Below are positions 23,561 to 35,822 of a DNA stretch of 64,000 bases, one piece after another; within the stretch, counting starts at the first letter, position 1; every line of letters starts with the position of its first letter. A program made the translations under genes and the position numbers. The notes beneath the pieces are model-generated. The model saw only the letters and a list, made by a program, of their open reading frames with translations, made no database searches and was not told the origin of the DNA. The stretch spans positions 7,759,501 to 7,823,500 of the forward strand of contig JANUWF010001176.1 in assembly GCA_026120185.1 (NCBI GenBank), read 5' to 3'. The DNA comes from Voacanga thouarsii. Taxonomy: Eukaryota; Streptophyta; Magnoliopsida; Gentianales; Apocynaceae.

Positions 23561-26500
23561 TTTTTATTCTAATTTTTATTCCATACATTTTAATTAAAAT
23601 GGCCAAATGTTTTATAAACATTTTATTTTTTTATCTATAACTTATTTATTCTTTGAAAAATAATTGATACGAATTTAAAATAGAATGTAATATTTTTGTT
23701 TGTCGAAATATATGTATATTAAAATAAAAAAATTTAAATATTTTATTATTTTTATTATAGAATGTAATATTTTAATATTTTAATTATTTTATTCAAAAAA
23801 TTAGAATACTTTAATTAAAAAATTTTAATTTATTAATTTTATTTTATTAAAAAATTAAAATAAGTGAATTATATGTTAAAATAATGAATGAAGGAAGATT
23901 TCTGTGACTTGAAAACAAAAGCAACATTACAAGAACAGTGAAATTTGTATTTTGCATTCAAGCAGCAGGTGCGAGGCACGAGTGATTTCACATGGAATTA
24001 AAGCAAGAACATGCAATGATTTGATTATTAATGTGGACATCTCTATCCACACAGTTTTAGCTCGTTTGGAATATTAATGCGGCCTTAACATCTTTTTGCT
24101 TCATTTGATTCATATCATTTACATTCCCACCTCTATAACTGGTTCCCTCCTCCCCCTCACCCTGCCCCAATTCTTCATCCCTTTTCTTTTTCTCCTAAGT
24201 GGCTATCAGTCATTTCCTCTTACACTTTTCTTTGATCAAGAATAACACCACTCTATTTCCTTTGAATTTTCCACTTTGTTCATTAAGAAAATATCATTCA
24301 CTTGGAGTTTAGAAGGCCAGCATTTATAGTGTAAAAGGTGAAACAAGCTTCAAGATAAACTTCCAAGAAAATCATTTACCATTTTCTTCTTTTTCCATGA
24401 CCGAAATTCATAGTATGCTTTTTAGTTTTGTAGATCTGAATTTTAATGCTATCTTTGTGTGTTATATTGATAAATAAATGATGAATCTTAGACTCACTAA
24501 GGATAATCCGAGACTTCTCCTTGCTTCAAGTAAACCCTTTGGCCTTAATGTTCTTTTGTTCCGAAGTTACTAACAGTAAGCTAGGACTTTGGGTATACGT
24601 TGAGGAGTGTGTAGCATGTGGAAATGATTCTTGTCTAAGTGATTGTATTGATGGTGGTGGAATTCTGCCGGACATGTACTAAATGAATTGTCCTACTTGT
24701 GTAATATGAGCTTCTGTGATATTTGCCATATGTTTTGTATGAAAACCGTGGGCTAGTTGGTAAGGCAAGTTTCAGTCGGCATGTAATGGGAGTGATGATC
24801 GCGTGGCTTGGGAATTGGCTTTAGATATGTGTTTCTTGTTTGAATCTAGTTCGCTCACACACTAACTATTAAATATATGGAAAAATTCTTTGTTGAATTT
24901 TTGGTGCAGGTTGAATATTTTATTAGACTGTAGCATGGTCATAATGTATTGATGGTTAATAGTGCGTCAGTGATGAATTTGTTTTTATATTTATTAGTTT
25001 TAACATGAGTAATTAGTTTATTACTACTACATTTATTTAATGTAAACATAGTTTTATATAGTTTTATTTAGAAGAAGAAAAATTATATATAATTTTAATT
25101 ATTAATGCGTAGTTTTATTTAGAAGAAGAAAAATTATATATAGTTTTATTTAGAAAAATTAAAACTATATTTTCTCTTAAACATAATTTTGTCCTAAAAA
25201 ATTATGTATAATTTTATTTAGAAGAAGAAAAATAAAAAAAAGTTAAAAGTCCTCCTAATATATTTTTACTAATTTAAAGGAAAAAATGAAAAGTTAAAAG
25301 GGGCTATGAGAGATACAAAAGGGCTGCCTTTAATGAGTAAAATAAAATGAAATTAGAGCACTTCAAATTTCAGTTTAATGGCTGAAAAGTATGCAAGTGA
25401 ACGTAAATGCATGCTGTGTCATTCCATTAGAAGTCTATCCAATCGCATTAGAGTTTAGAAAACCAAAAAGGAAAAAGGAAAAAGGAAAAAAAAAATGATC
25501 AAAATATATTGACTAAACAAGAATTATTTAAAAAAGACGAAGTTACCCTTGTAATTCAACCAAAAAGGAAAACGAAAATGCTCAAAATAATATATTAATT
25601 AAAAAACAAAATGAAATCTATACTAAAGAGGCTGACTAGCAGTTAACTCAAAAAACATGGCAAATTAAGGGGAAAAAAAAAGGTTGCAATCGAATTAGAG
25701 ACAAAATAAAATTCAAATAGTAATGTAAGAATTAATCATAATTTGGAATCGCAAAATGAATTTTTCCCCATTTGAATTAGATGGAAGCTTATTTCAGATA
25801 TTGATGTTTTCTTTTTAAGGTTTGGGCCCAATACGCAACGTTCATTACCATCGCGTCTGAGCCACAACTTGTTCAAAATCAATATTTTAATTATTTATTG
25901 CACAAAAAGAATAAATATGTAATGAATAAAAAGTATATATATATATTTTTTTCTTTCCAAAATTAATCCCACAACAACCCTCCCCCTTCTCTGTCAATTG
26001 AGTATGATTTAATCTATCAACCCAAATGCTTGGTATATGATTGGTTCTTTCTGTTAAAGTTTGTTCATGAGTTTGTTTTGTCTGAATAGCATCTCGATCA
26101 CATGCAATATTACAATTTGCTGTCAAAAAGTATAATAAGACAAAAGATTCCAAGCGAAATAATGACGTAAATAGTCAAAAAGTGAATAGGTTGTGGGAAA
26201 GACTTCTTTCATGATAGAAATGAGTCAAAAATATGTATTGTGTGATTGGTTACTTTTTCTTAACAAGAGTCTTTTGACTCTTAAGGAATGTATTCGTACT
26301 CTTGACAATGACCAAATTCATATTCCTTTTCCTTCTAATGTTCATAAACTGAGCTATGCAAATAGGTATGATTTTATCTTTTCTTTCTTCATCTCTCTCT
26401 ATTGAGTATTGAGATTTCATCAGTACCTTCTTCATCTCTCTCTGTTGAGTATTAAGATTTCATCATTTTTATGAGTTTTCTCTTCTTATAGTTGGCCTTG

Positions 26501-26625
26501 AAGCATGCTTGTCTCAGTCTCTCAAATGAATTACGACTCTCCATCTCTGAGAAAGAAAACCGAAGAAGAAATCTTGTTCCCTTTGTGGTTTTTTGAAGTC
26601 CAATAATGACTGATGATTGAGAGAG

Positions 26626-26663
<38 letters not shown>

Positions 26664-27190
26664 GTGCGAGGAAGAAGAGACACCATGAATAGAGATAGTT
26701 TAATGTAATGCATTGAATGATTAGTGCATTGGAGTTCCTGCGCAGTCGCATGAGTTAAACTAGCCAACTCATACACGAATCTTAGATTACTGTGTTTTTA
26801 GAGTTTGTGCACCGTCGAAGAAAACAAGGGGAGTGAGGACTGAGGAGAGAAAGAGACAAGGAAGAAGAGGAAGAGGAAGAGGTAGATGACAAGTGGAGGG
26901 AGGGAAGAGGGAAGGAGGACTGAGGAGAGAAAGAGACAAGGAAGAATGGAAAAAAATGATACCGGTCATGTAAGGTGCAAGGGAAAGGGACCAACATCAA
27001 CCTCAAATAGCTTACGAGATTGCTCATGATGAGTGACATGTTTTGATTTTCCTTCTTTTTTGTATTTGTTCTACCTCAAAAGAGACGGTATTTTCTCTTA
27101 TATGATCAATAATTAAATGTTCATTTTAATAATTGCTATTAAATTTGTACATGCCAAATCAAATTCTGAACTTAATTATCACTTTAATAC
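23561..27190. other. CACTA-1 interior without recognisable genes
   Basis: A+T-rich. Pyrimidine-rich patch at about 24120-24240. Local duplications are visible: the roughly 30-bp unit tttatttagaagaagaaaaa at about 25065, 25113 and 25214; a roughly 40-bp direct repeat at about 26386-26465 (cttcatctctctct...gatttcatca); and a 32-bp direct repeat at about 26834 and 26914 (gaggactgaggagagaaaga...). Frames such as 26193-26405 and 26782-27039 look like chance frames in biased sequence. Lost transposase exons could be here but I see none. Confidence 0.5.
26629..26661. repeat. (TA)n microsatellite
   Basis: About 16 TA units inside CACTA-1. Open frames running across it code for Ile-Tyr repeats and are artefacts. 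Confidence 0.95.
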
Positions 27191-27194
27191 TTCT

Positions 27195-27586
27195 TGCAAC
27201 ATGCGAAGCAAGGGGATGACTTTGACTATTTTGCATTGTTTGAAAAATTACACCAGTTTTAAGATGAGCCTAATAAGGCGAATTTGTAGATGAGAGATCC
27301 CACAAGATCAGTGTATGTTACATATTAATTTCATTTTTATAAAATTGCATAACACTTTAATTTTTGTTTATATTTTCACCTTCGAATTATTCAGGAAGAT
27401 GTCCAAACGATGAAGTCACAGTACTCTTAGATGAAGTCTACTGAATCAGCATCCACTCCAAGTGCTGTGCTAGATGAGAAATCTATGATTCAGCATCTTA
27501 ACTTACAAGTGCCCTCCATTCCCTCTTTTGACTTTGATGATTATGACAAGGATGACTCTGGCCCTTCAGCAACGGATGATAGTTAG
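27195..27586 (+). pseudogene. Possible CACTA second-ORF (Transposase_24-like) remnant
   Basis: Around 27215-27304 one frame reads GDDFDYFALFEKLHQF, then, after a stop and a one-base shift, EFVDERSHKI. This recalls the pattern in plant CACTA-associated Transposase_24 proteins (a leader phrase, then 'FVDE(R/K)S'). A GT-like donor at 27311 and an acceptor ttattcag at 27394 suggest an intron. The last exon (27395-27586) has one in-frame TAG, then an acidic C terminus ending DDSGPSATDDS and a TAG stop. The phases do not join cleanly, so it is non-functional. The family assignment is from memory of the motif and is tentative. Confidence 0.4.
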
Positions 27587-28059
27587 ATTAGTTTTATTTT
27601 CATGTGGATGTTAAGTTTTGATCGCTTTGATTATGGATTTAGTATTATTATGAATTTATTTTTGCTATTTTTAGATATTTTGATGATATATGATTATTTG
27701 TGTATTTGGGCTCTAAACAAATTATGGAATTTTATGGTTTTCTAAAACAATTGTGGTGAATGTGTTTTGCAGTTGTACATTGTGTGGTGGGAATATGATT
27801 TGAGACATTGTAGGCGGTGTGTTGTGCATGTGTGTAGGGAGTATGATACTCAAGAACGTTGTATGTTGTGTATAGTGCATATGTGTGTATGGATAATGGA
27901 TTATAAATGTTACAGGTTGTTTGTTGTGTATATAGCTGGGGAATGTGATTCAAAACTATGTAGGCAGGGAGCGTGATGAGGATTGCGCATGTGTGTTCTG
28001 CATACTGGTTGCTATGGAATTGTGAATAGAAAAATGTAATAGGTTTTGAAAGCTGAAAT
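27587..28059. other. CACTA-1 spacer, no gene seen
   Basis: T/G-rich sequence with imperfect repeats of the type ttgtgtgtgg / gtatgtgtg. Open frames occur on both strands over the same bases (27732-27953 minus, 27767-27976 plus) and look like low-complexity artefacts. Confidence 0.5.
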
Positions 28060-28928
28060 TACAGACAGTATGTTACCACGGATTTTGATTCCGTGGCAAT
28101 CTACTATGGATTTGTTACAGATGATAGTAGTAATGGATGTCAGCTGTAGCAAATCCGTGGCAATTTACCACATATAATATAATGCATATTGATTCCGTCA
28201 CGGATTTGTCATGAAATATAGTACCAATGGATGCCATTCATGGCTATCTGTCACGGACGGAAGATCGAACCAATTGATGTAATTCGTGACAAATTCGTCC
28301 CAATCTACTACGAATTTTTCACGAATAATTATTCTCCATATTTATTTTGTGGCAAATTCGTGGTAGATTGCCACGGATTTGCCATGAATGGGACCTAGTT
28401 GAGTACCATCTGTGGCAAATCCATGACAATCTGCCACGAATAATTATTTAGATATTGATTTCATGGCAAATCATGACAGATTTGTCATTTGGGTAGTACT
28501 AATGGATTAATCCGTGACAATATGCCACGGATTTGTCATGAATAATTATTTTTCATATTGATTCCGTGGTAGATTGTTACGAATTTACCACAAATGGTAC
28601 CTGCTTGAGTATTGTTTGTGGTAAATTTGTGGCAATTTATCACGGATTTGCCACGAACAGCTTATTTGCATATTGTTTTCGTGGCAAATTTGTGGTAGAT
28701 TGAGACGGATTTACCACAGTTCCCTCGCAATATTTCTCCCTGAATGGTGCTACCAACTTAAACAATCTGTTGCAAATCAGTGGCAAATTGCCACGGAAAA
28801 AAGAATTCCCTAGCAAAAAAATGCTTAACGACAATAAATAATTTTCACAGACAAATTTCATTGCAGACCTATGACAAATTTCAATTTAGCCACAAAATCC
28901 GTGGCAAATTGACAAATTTTTTGTAGTG
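28060..28928 (-). repeat. CACTA-1 right subterminal repeat zone and terminal repeat
   Basis: Many diverged copies, in both orientations, of short motifs such as gccacggatttgccac and gtggcaaattcgtgg, as in the left end. This is the class of subterminal motif bound by TNPA-type proteins in characterised CACTA elements; binding here is inference. The zone ends in TTTTTTGTAGTG at 28917-28928, followed by att. Confidence 0.85.
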
Positions 28929-29607
28929 ATTATTATAGACTAATTATAAAGTGTTATAATTAGTTAGGTGAAATTACAATTATTAAACTCATCTAGGCAA
29001 GTTATAAATAATGCTATAACTTAATGGGTTTAATTGTTATTATTGAAATTTCAAAGCCCATAATGTTGAAAAAAACCAAAATAAATTGTTTCCTAAAGAA
29101 TTAGGAAACGATTTTTTTTTTCTTGTATATATGATCTACATTGTGGCTGTGATAAACATGGACAAGGAATTGGTTCTTTGTTTTTGAAAAAAGAAGTGGC
29201 CGCACATTAGGAAACATATCTCACATATGCTTTCATATAAGCTTTTCATTTCGATAGAAAATAAAAAAAGCTTTTCTTGTTTTTCTTCTCCAAATTAAAA
29301 TTTTTAGCCACCAATAAATTTTTTAACATAAAATTTTGGTGATTCTTGAATACATTTTCATGTGGATCAATATTAGAGAAATCTCAATTTTTAGAATTTA
29401 GTTACGTTTCAGAAGGGTTCCGCACGCGAAGGAAAATTTTAGAAGGGTTCCGCACGCGAAGGAAAATTTTAAAAGTTACGTTTTCGAGATAACTAATTTT
29501 TCGTTCCCTCTCCTATCCTGTTTAATTACATACGAGTGATCATTTGAATGGATTTCATTTTATTTTTTTGGTGCATGTAAACTGGTTTGCATTATCAAAA
29601 TCCTACA
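28929..29607 (+). mobile_element. Outer copia 5' LTR, segment 3 (3' end)
   Basis: Begins with att, the right target copy of CACTA-1, and ends ATCCTACA at 29607, just before the primer-binding site. It aligns throughout with about 51915-52578 of the 3' LTR, except for an extra 30-bp tandem copy at 29441-29470. Confidence 0.9.
29411..29470 (+). repeat. 30-bp tandem duplication in the 5' LTR
   Basis: Two identical head-to-tail 30-bp units (agaagggttccgcacgcgaa...). The 3' LTR has a single diverged copy at about 52411-52440, so the duplication post-dates insertion. Confidence 0.95.
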
Positions 29608-30872
29608 GTAATATCAGGACCATCTTGTATGTATCCAACAGGGGCTTGCAAAATTATTATTTTTTAAAAAAATAATCTATTTCTTTTTTTATTTCATTAA
29701 TGACCCAAAAGTTTTTCCAAAATTTGTTTTGGACCCAAAAATTTTCCTAAAATTTGATTTTGGGACTAAATATTTATTCTTCCAAAATAATGATTTTAGA
29801 TCCACAAAATTTTCCAAAATTTGATTTTGGGACTAATTATTTTATTTTTCAAAATAATGATTATGAAAATTTATATTTCATGTATATTTATTTTAAGCAT
29901 GTTTTGTCATGTTGGCTTGGTTATGGACTATTGGGCCTATTTAATTTTGTTTCATGTATATTTCTCACTTTGTTTTTAAAAAATAGGACTTGCAAGTCGT
30001 GCCTTTCTCTATAATTCTCTTGTAATTTCTCTTCTCATCTAAATCCCCTCGAATGTAACTCGAGATTTCTTTATTAATTTATATAATTAGATTACATTGG
30101 TTAGATAGATTAGAAATTATTTTTCAAGGTTTTGGAGATGGTGTTCAAGAACGAAGTGAGAGGATGATAAAACTTTTTTCTCAAGCATGCATGAACACAT
30201 ATGTTTGACCAAAATTAATTTCCTATTTAGCTCAAGAAAATTAATATAGAAAAGTCCACAACCAAGAGATGTAATTAAGTCTATTACAATATTGTCAATG
30301 TGTTGATATTTATGCATGCCAAAAGTATGAGACCACTAATATAATAAATTCCCCAATTAATATTAAACCTAATGCCTTCCATTAATATAGTAAGAACGAA
30401 AGCTCTTTATCGAGACTAGATTGTTGGGCTAACCCAAGCCTATTTGACATCGAATATGTTCGAGTTATGAAATTTAAATTCCTGATTAATATGTTGGGTT
30501 TAACTAATTTCTTTACCTCGGTTGAGCTAACTCAAGTATAAAGAAAATTAGAGGCAAGATTGGGTTAGTTGAAAGGTTTTAAGATTAAAAGATATTAATC
30601 GGCCAATGATCCGGTAATTACATTCGATATAATTGGTATTGAATACCTACCATTAAACTTAAGAATGGTTTGTTGGGTTAACCCAAGGTCATTCTTAAGA
30701 AATTTGAATACCAATCTACTAGAAAAGCTTCCAACGGGCTTTTAGTGGGATCTATTGATTTGAATAAGATAATGGAATAATTATGCACTTAATTAAATAT
30801 CTAATTATTTGCATATCATATTCATATACATTTTGCTAATTTCTCTATCTTTATATCTAGGTTATTTGCATC
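29608..30872 (+). other. Outer copia primer-binding site and leader
   Basis: gtaatatcaggacc at 29608-29621 is a degraded initiator-Met-tRNA primer-binding site (TGGTATCAGAGCC type). The rest, to the gag ATG, is non-coding. It contains recurring short phrases such as gattttgggacta (29756 and 29823) and tgttgggctaacccaag-like stretches (30422 and 30671). Confidence 0.65.
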
Positions 30873-33097
30873 ATGTTGACTAACTTGAATTTATGTAGTA
30901 TCTTGGAAACCAATAAGCTTACGGAGTCAAAATTTGGGACTAGTATAAAAATTTGAGAATCGTTCTCAAGGCGAAAAAGGTGTTCTACGTGTTAGATGTT
31001 CCTATTCCACCATCTCCAGCCCAAGGTGCTCATGCTGATGAGCATACTTTCCATAAGAAGCACCAAGAGGACAGTGATACAACTTCTTGTATTATGCTGT
31101 CATTAATAAACTCTGAGTTGCAAAAGTAGCATGAGCATATGGATGCTTACTCTATTATCTTCCATCTTAGGGAGCTATTTGATAAGCAAGCTAGAATAGA
31201 GATATTCGAGATCTCTAAATAGCTATTCCAATCTAAGATACCTAAGGGTATTTCTGTTGCCACTCATGAGCTAAAAATACTAGGCTTTGATTGAAGAGCT
31301 TAGGTCACTTGGGTTTGTAGTGGATCGAATTAAGTATAGACTTAATTTTATAATTTTTACTGGGTAGTTTTTCACAATTTTTGATTAACCATCAAATGAA
31401 CAAGATTAAGACTACACTATCCGAGTTGATCAACCTTCTCAAAACTGTAGAAACTTCCTTGAAGAAAGAAGCCAATGCAGTTATGCTGGTAAATTCTTTC
31501 TCTTCTAAGAAAAAAGTTCCCAAGAAGAAGAAGAAGGTTCCCATGAAGCCCAAAGGTGGCGTGAAGAAAAAGGAGGCAGCTGCCAAAGGCTTATGTCATC
31601 ATTGTAGCAAGATGGGCCATTGGAGGGGGAAACTGCAAGGCCAACTTGGAGACTATCAAAGAAAAGAAGGAGAAAGAGAGGCTCGTAGGCACTTCTATTT
31701 CCACTCCTGGCATGTTTATGATTGAGATTAATACTACCTTTAAAAAAGAGATATGGGTATCGAATAACAAATGTGGATCTTATTTATACAATAATTTGTA
31801 GAGATTAAAGGACAGTAGGAGGCTTAAAAAAGGTGATGTGGACCTACGTGCTGTAAATGGAGCAAATGTTGCTATACTTGCTATGGGAATTTATCATCTA
31901 TACTCACCTTTGAGATTAATCTTAGAACTTACAAACTGTTATTATGTACCTATTTTACGTAAGAAATTATCTTAGTTGCTTGTTTTGACATGAATGGTTT
32001 TAATTTTATTTTCAAGAATAAAGATTGTTCTTTTTCATTAAATGATATCCAATATGATACTGCAATTTTGATAAATGGTTTGTATATTCTAGACATGGAT
32101 GATCCTATTCTCAATATAAATAACAAGCAACAAAGAAAAGATAACTTAATCTCATCTTACTTATGACATTATCATTTAGACCATATAAAGAAGAATCGCG
32201 TTTCTAAGTTACGTAAGCTTGGTAACTTGGGGTTATTTGATTATGAATCATATGGTACATACGAGTCTTATTTACTTGGAACATCCTTTTTGAAAAAAGA
32301 CGAAAAGGCCAAAGAGTTATTAGAACTCATAAATACTAATATATGTGGCTCAATGTCAATACAAGAAAAAAGAGGTTATTAATATTTCATTACATTTATT
32401 GATTATTATTCACGATATGGGTGTATTTAATGAAATATAATTCAAAAGCCTTTGACAAGTTCAAAGACTTCAGAAATGAAGTAAAGAAACAACTTGGTAA
32501 AAGTATTAAAACTCTAAGATCTGATCAATGAGGTGGATACTTAAACTAGGATTCGCAAAGTTATATAAGAGATAATGAGATATTATCTCAATAGACTCCA
32601 CCATATATACCTCAACATAATGGTGTATCTGAGAGAAGGAATCGAACTATTCTAGACATGGTATGGACCATGATGGCTTTTGTAGACTTACCAAAATTGT
32701 TTTGAGGACATGCACTAGAGACTGCTATTTATATACTAAATAGAGCTTTGTAAAAAATTATTAGTACTACCCCATTTGAGTTATTCGTTGGTAAGAAACC
32801 AAAGTTATCTCACATGAGAATATAAGGTTGTCCTGCCTTTGTTAAAAGGTCACAGTCAAACAAACTTAAAAGTAAGTCTAAGAAATGTTTGTTTGTTGGA
32901 TATTCTAAAGAATCATTCGGATATTACTTCTATCTACCTTCTAAAAACAAAGTGTTTGTTTCGACACATATAGTCATCTTAGAGAAGAAGCACACACTTA
33001 AAAGGGACAATGGGAGTAAAATTGAACTTAGTGAAGTTCAAGAAGAACAAACAAACATGGATCAACCGCCTAAGCCCATATCTATTGAGAAAATAGA
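30873..33097 (+). pseudogene. Outer copia gag-pol, 5' part (interrupted by CACTA-2)
   Basis: Gag begins at ATG 30873 (MLTNLNLCSILETNKLT). A lysine-rich segment and a zinc knuckle CHHCSKMGHW follow at 31381-31640, with one extra G at about 31625 shifting the frame. The protease active-site box is gone (W-V-S-N-N-K in place of a D-T/S-G motif). Integrase pieces run from about 32150; the recognisable PYIPQHNGVSERRNR is at 32600-32650. The frame 32889-33143 carries the C-terminal integrase region (CLFVGYS) and then runs into the transposon. It resumes in phase at 40325. Multiple stops make it inactive. Confidence 0.88.
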
Positions 33098-33330
33098 CAC
33101 TACAAAAAAATGGCTTTGGGCAACACTTTTATTTGCAACATAGAAAAATCTGTGGTGAAAACTTGCTTTTTGCTACAGTTTTGAATTCCATGACCTATAA
33201 ACCTTTTTCATAACACTTTATTTTGCCAAGACTATATTTTTGTAGGTAAAAGTTTTTTTTTCAAATTTAAAAATCGTGTGGGCAAAAATAACTTTTTGCC
33301 ACAGGTATTTGAAATTGTTGGTAGAGAATT
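33098..33330 (+). repeat. CACTA-2 left terminal and subterminal repeats
   Basis: The terminal CACTACAAAAAAA is followed by repeated phrases such as gggcaacactttt, gaaaacttgctttttgct and aaataactttttgccaca. They resemble in reverse the right end (39830-40324). Confidence 0.75.
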
Positions 33331-33639
33331 TTTATTAATTTAACTCTGGAAAAGGCATATTTTTTCTTATTTTATCAAATATTAAAGAATATCAACATAA
33401 AATGAAAGCTTTTCTTAGATATCATAGTTGAGGTAATTGTTTATATTCAAATGGTTGTGTGTTCAAATCTTTATATTACTATTTTATTAATTTATATATA
33501 GTTTTTTGGACCAACTACTTATGTACAGTCTTTGCCTAATTCTTTATTTAGCTAGAACAAAAATTGACTTTCTGCAATAAAATAAGGAGAAATAAAAATA
33601 GAAATTGGAAGTACATAAATTTTAGTATACTCCATTTTG
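33331..33639. other. CACTA-2 spacer, nothing recognised
   Basis: A+T-rich; no open frame, repeat or motif that I can support. Confidence 0.4.
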
Positions 33640-35310
33640 TGATTATAGTTAGCGACCATTGTATGAGGACAGATACTCCATTTTCTACAATTTTAACTAA
33701 TCTAACGATTGGGTCGTTAATTTGATATATTTATCTTTATAAAATGCGTTAGGTTGTGGACTTTTATATAGAGATTATGTTATATTATGTGACCAAAATA
33801 TATCCAATTACTTTCAAATTTGATCATAACACATTTTTTTGTGTGGTGATTTTAACAAATTAACAGTTGGATCGTTAACTTGATATGGTTATATATAAAA
33901 ATGTATTAAGCTTTTGGCTTTTATATAGAGATTATTCTAGATTATGTATAAAAATATATCCGATTAATTTTGAATTTGGTCATAATACTTTTTTTTTTCA
34001 ATTTTAACTAATCTAACTGTTGGATCGTTATTTTGATATGTTTATCTTTATAAACACGTTAGGTTATGGGCTTTTATGTAGAGATTATGTGGTAAAATAT
34101 ATCCGATTCTTTCAAATTATGTCATAACACTTTTTTTTAGCAGTTTTAACAAATCTAATGGTTGGATCGTTAATATTATATGCTTATGTTTATAAATATG
34201 TTAGGTTATTGACTTTTATATAGAGATTATGATAGATTATGTAGAAAAATATATTTGATTACCTTCAAATTTGGTCATAACACTTTTTTTTTTTTTATGA
34301 TTTTAACAGATCTAACGGTTAGATTATTAATTTGACATGGTTATATATAAAAATGTATTAGGTTTTTTGCTTTTATATAGAGATTATTCAAGATTATATG
34401 GAAAAATACATCCGATTATCTTAAAATTTAGTCATAATACTTTTTATAGTAAGGTTAACTACTCTAACGGTTGGATTGTTAGTTTAATGTCTTTATCTTT
34501 GTAAATGCATAAAGTTATTGACTTTTATATTGAGATTATGCTATATAATATATCTGATTACCTTCAAATTTGGTCATAATATTTTTTATAGTAATTTTAA
34601 CTAATTTAACGGATGGATCGTTAATTTGATGTCCTTATCTTTGTAAATATGTTAGGTTATGAGCTAGATTATACTATATTATTTTGGCATAATATATTTG
34701 ATTACCTTCAAATTAGGTCATAAAATATTTTTTAGTAATTTTATCAAATCTAACAGTTAGATCGTCAATATGATATACTTATATTTATAAATATGTTAGG
34801 TTATGGACTTTTATTTAGAGATTTGCTAGATAATCTGGAAAAATATATCTGATTATCTTCAAATTTGGTCATAACACTTTTTTTTTTTTTTTATGATTTT
34901 AACAAATCTAACGGTTGAATCGTTAATTTGATATGGTTATATTTAAAATGTATTAGGTTTTTGTCTTTCATATAGAGATTATTCGAGATTATTGGGTAAA
35001 ATATATCCGATTATTTTTAAATTTGGTCATAATATTTTTTATAGTAATTTTAACTAATCCAATGGTTGGATTTTTAATTTGATGTCCTTATCTTTGTAAA
35101 TGCGTTAGCTTATAGGCTTTTATATAGAGATTATACTATAGTATGTGGCAAATATATCCGATTACCTTTAAATTTGGTCATAATATATTTTTTACTAATT
35201 TTAACTAATCTAATGATTGAATTGTTATTGTGATATGGTTATCTTTATAAATGGGTTAGGTTATGGGCTTAAAGATTATGCTAGGTTATGTAGAAAAATA
35301 TATCCGATTA
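33640..35310 (+). repeat. Tandem array, 11 diverged copies of a ~150-bp unit
   Basis: Each unit contains a landmark like aatctaacggttggatcgtt followed by tgatatggttatctttataaa, ggttatgggcttttatatag agattatgctag, and a phrase like ccgattaccttcaaatttgg tcataacac. Landmarks lie near 33700, 33860, 34010, 34150, 34305, 34450, 34600, 34745, 34900, 35055 and 35205, a period of about 150 bp. Copies are substantially diverged, with variable poly-T runs. Confidence 0.92.
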
Positions 35311-35822
35311 CCTTAAGAAATCTGTAATAAAATAATATCCGTGTACCATTAGCACCATTAATGGACAAAATAATAAAATTTTGATTAAAAAAACATTTTC
35401 GAAGGAAAATTTAATCCAATTAAGGAATCTGTAAATGTAGATATCAATACCACTGTACCATTAATGCCATTAAAAAAAAAAAGTACTGTAAAGAAAAAGA
35501 AAATGAGAAAGAAAAAGAAAGAGGATTTTCTGTAGAACACTCTATAAGTTTTTTACATGATACATGATAATTTTAAATTTAATATAATAAAAATATTTTA
35601 TATATTTTTCTCTCATTTCTACAATAAAGAACATTTATATATATATTTTTTCTCATGTCAGTTAAATAAGAAGGAAGTAGAAGGAAAAATGTTTCTCTCT
35701 TTCTCTTTCTCTGCGCTAAGCATTCGAGTTAAAAGTATAGTAAAGTTTGGACATTAAAGGTATTTTAATTATTTAAGTTATTTATTTTTTAAAATTCTCA
35801 TTTATTAAAAAAATAAAATGGT
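35311..35822. other. CACTA-2 spacer
   Basis: A+T-rich. A short imperfect direct repeat, aataaaataatatccgtgta ccattag at about 35328 and atcaataccactgtaccatt aatgcc at about 35443. No gene seen. Confidence 0.4.

Larger units (their letters stand above)
12318..28928 (+). mobile_element. CACTA-1 (En/Spm-type) DNA transposon containing a nested copia
   Basis: Left end TACTACAAGAAAA and right end TTTTTTGTAGTG (reverse complement CACTACAAAAAA) are CACTA-type terminal inverted repeats. Flanks carry a 3-bp duplication att (12315-12317 and 28929-28931), the size CACTA elements make. The empty site is present in the 3' LTR copy of the outer copia (about 51903-51915, gaagaaataatt then atgggctaatt), which fixes both ends. 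Total 16.6 kb, about 7.57 kb without the nested copia. Subterminal zones are dense in short motifs such as gtggcaaattcgtggc and gccacggatttgccac. No intact transposase is seen, so it is a defective copy. Confidence 0.88.

Noticed and set aside
24720..24860. tRNA-like phrase gtgggctagttggtaaggc in CACTA-1
   Set aside because: No matching B box at the right distance and no plausible cloverleaf.
26452..26776. Minus-strand frames with Ile-Tyr repeats
   Set aside because: They run through the (TA)n microsatellite at 26629-26661.
26782..27039. Serine/leucine-rich minus-strand frames
   Set aside because: Two overlapping frames in a purine-rich direct-repeat region; composition artefact.
33640..35310. 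Regular repeats resembling a CRISPR-like array
   Set aside because: Units are about 150 bp, diverged along their length, and have no unique spacers; the setting is a plant CACTA transposon.
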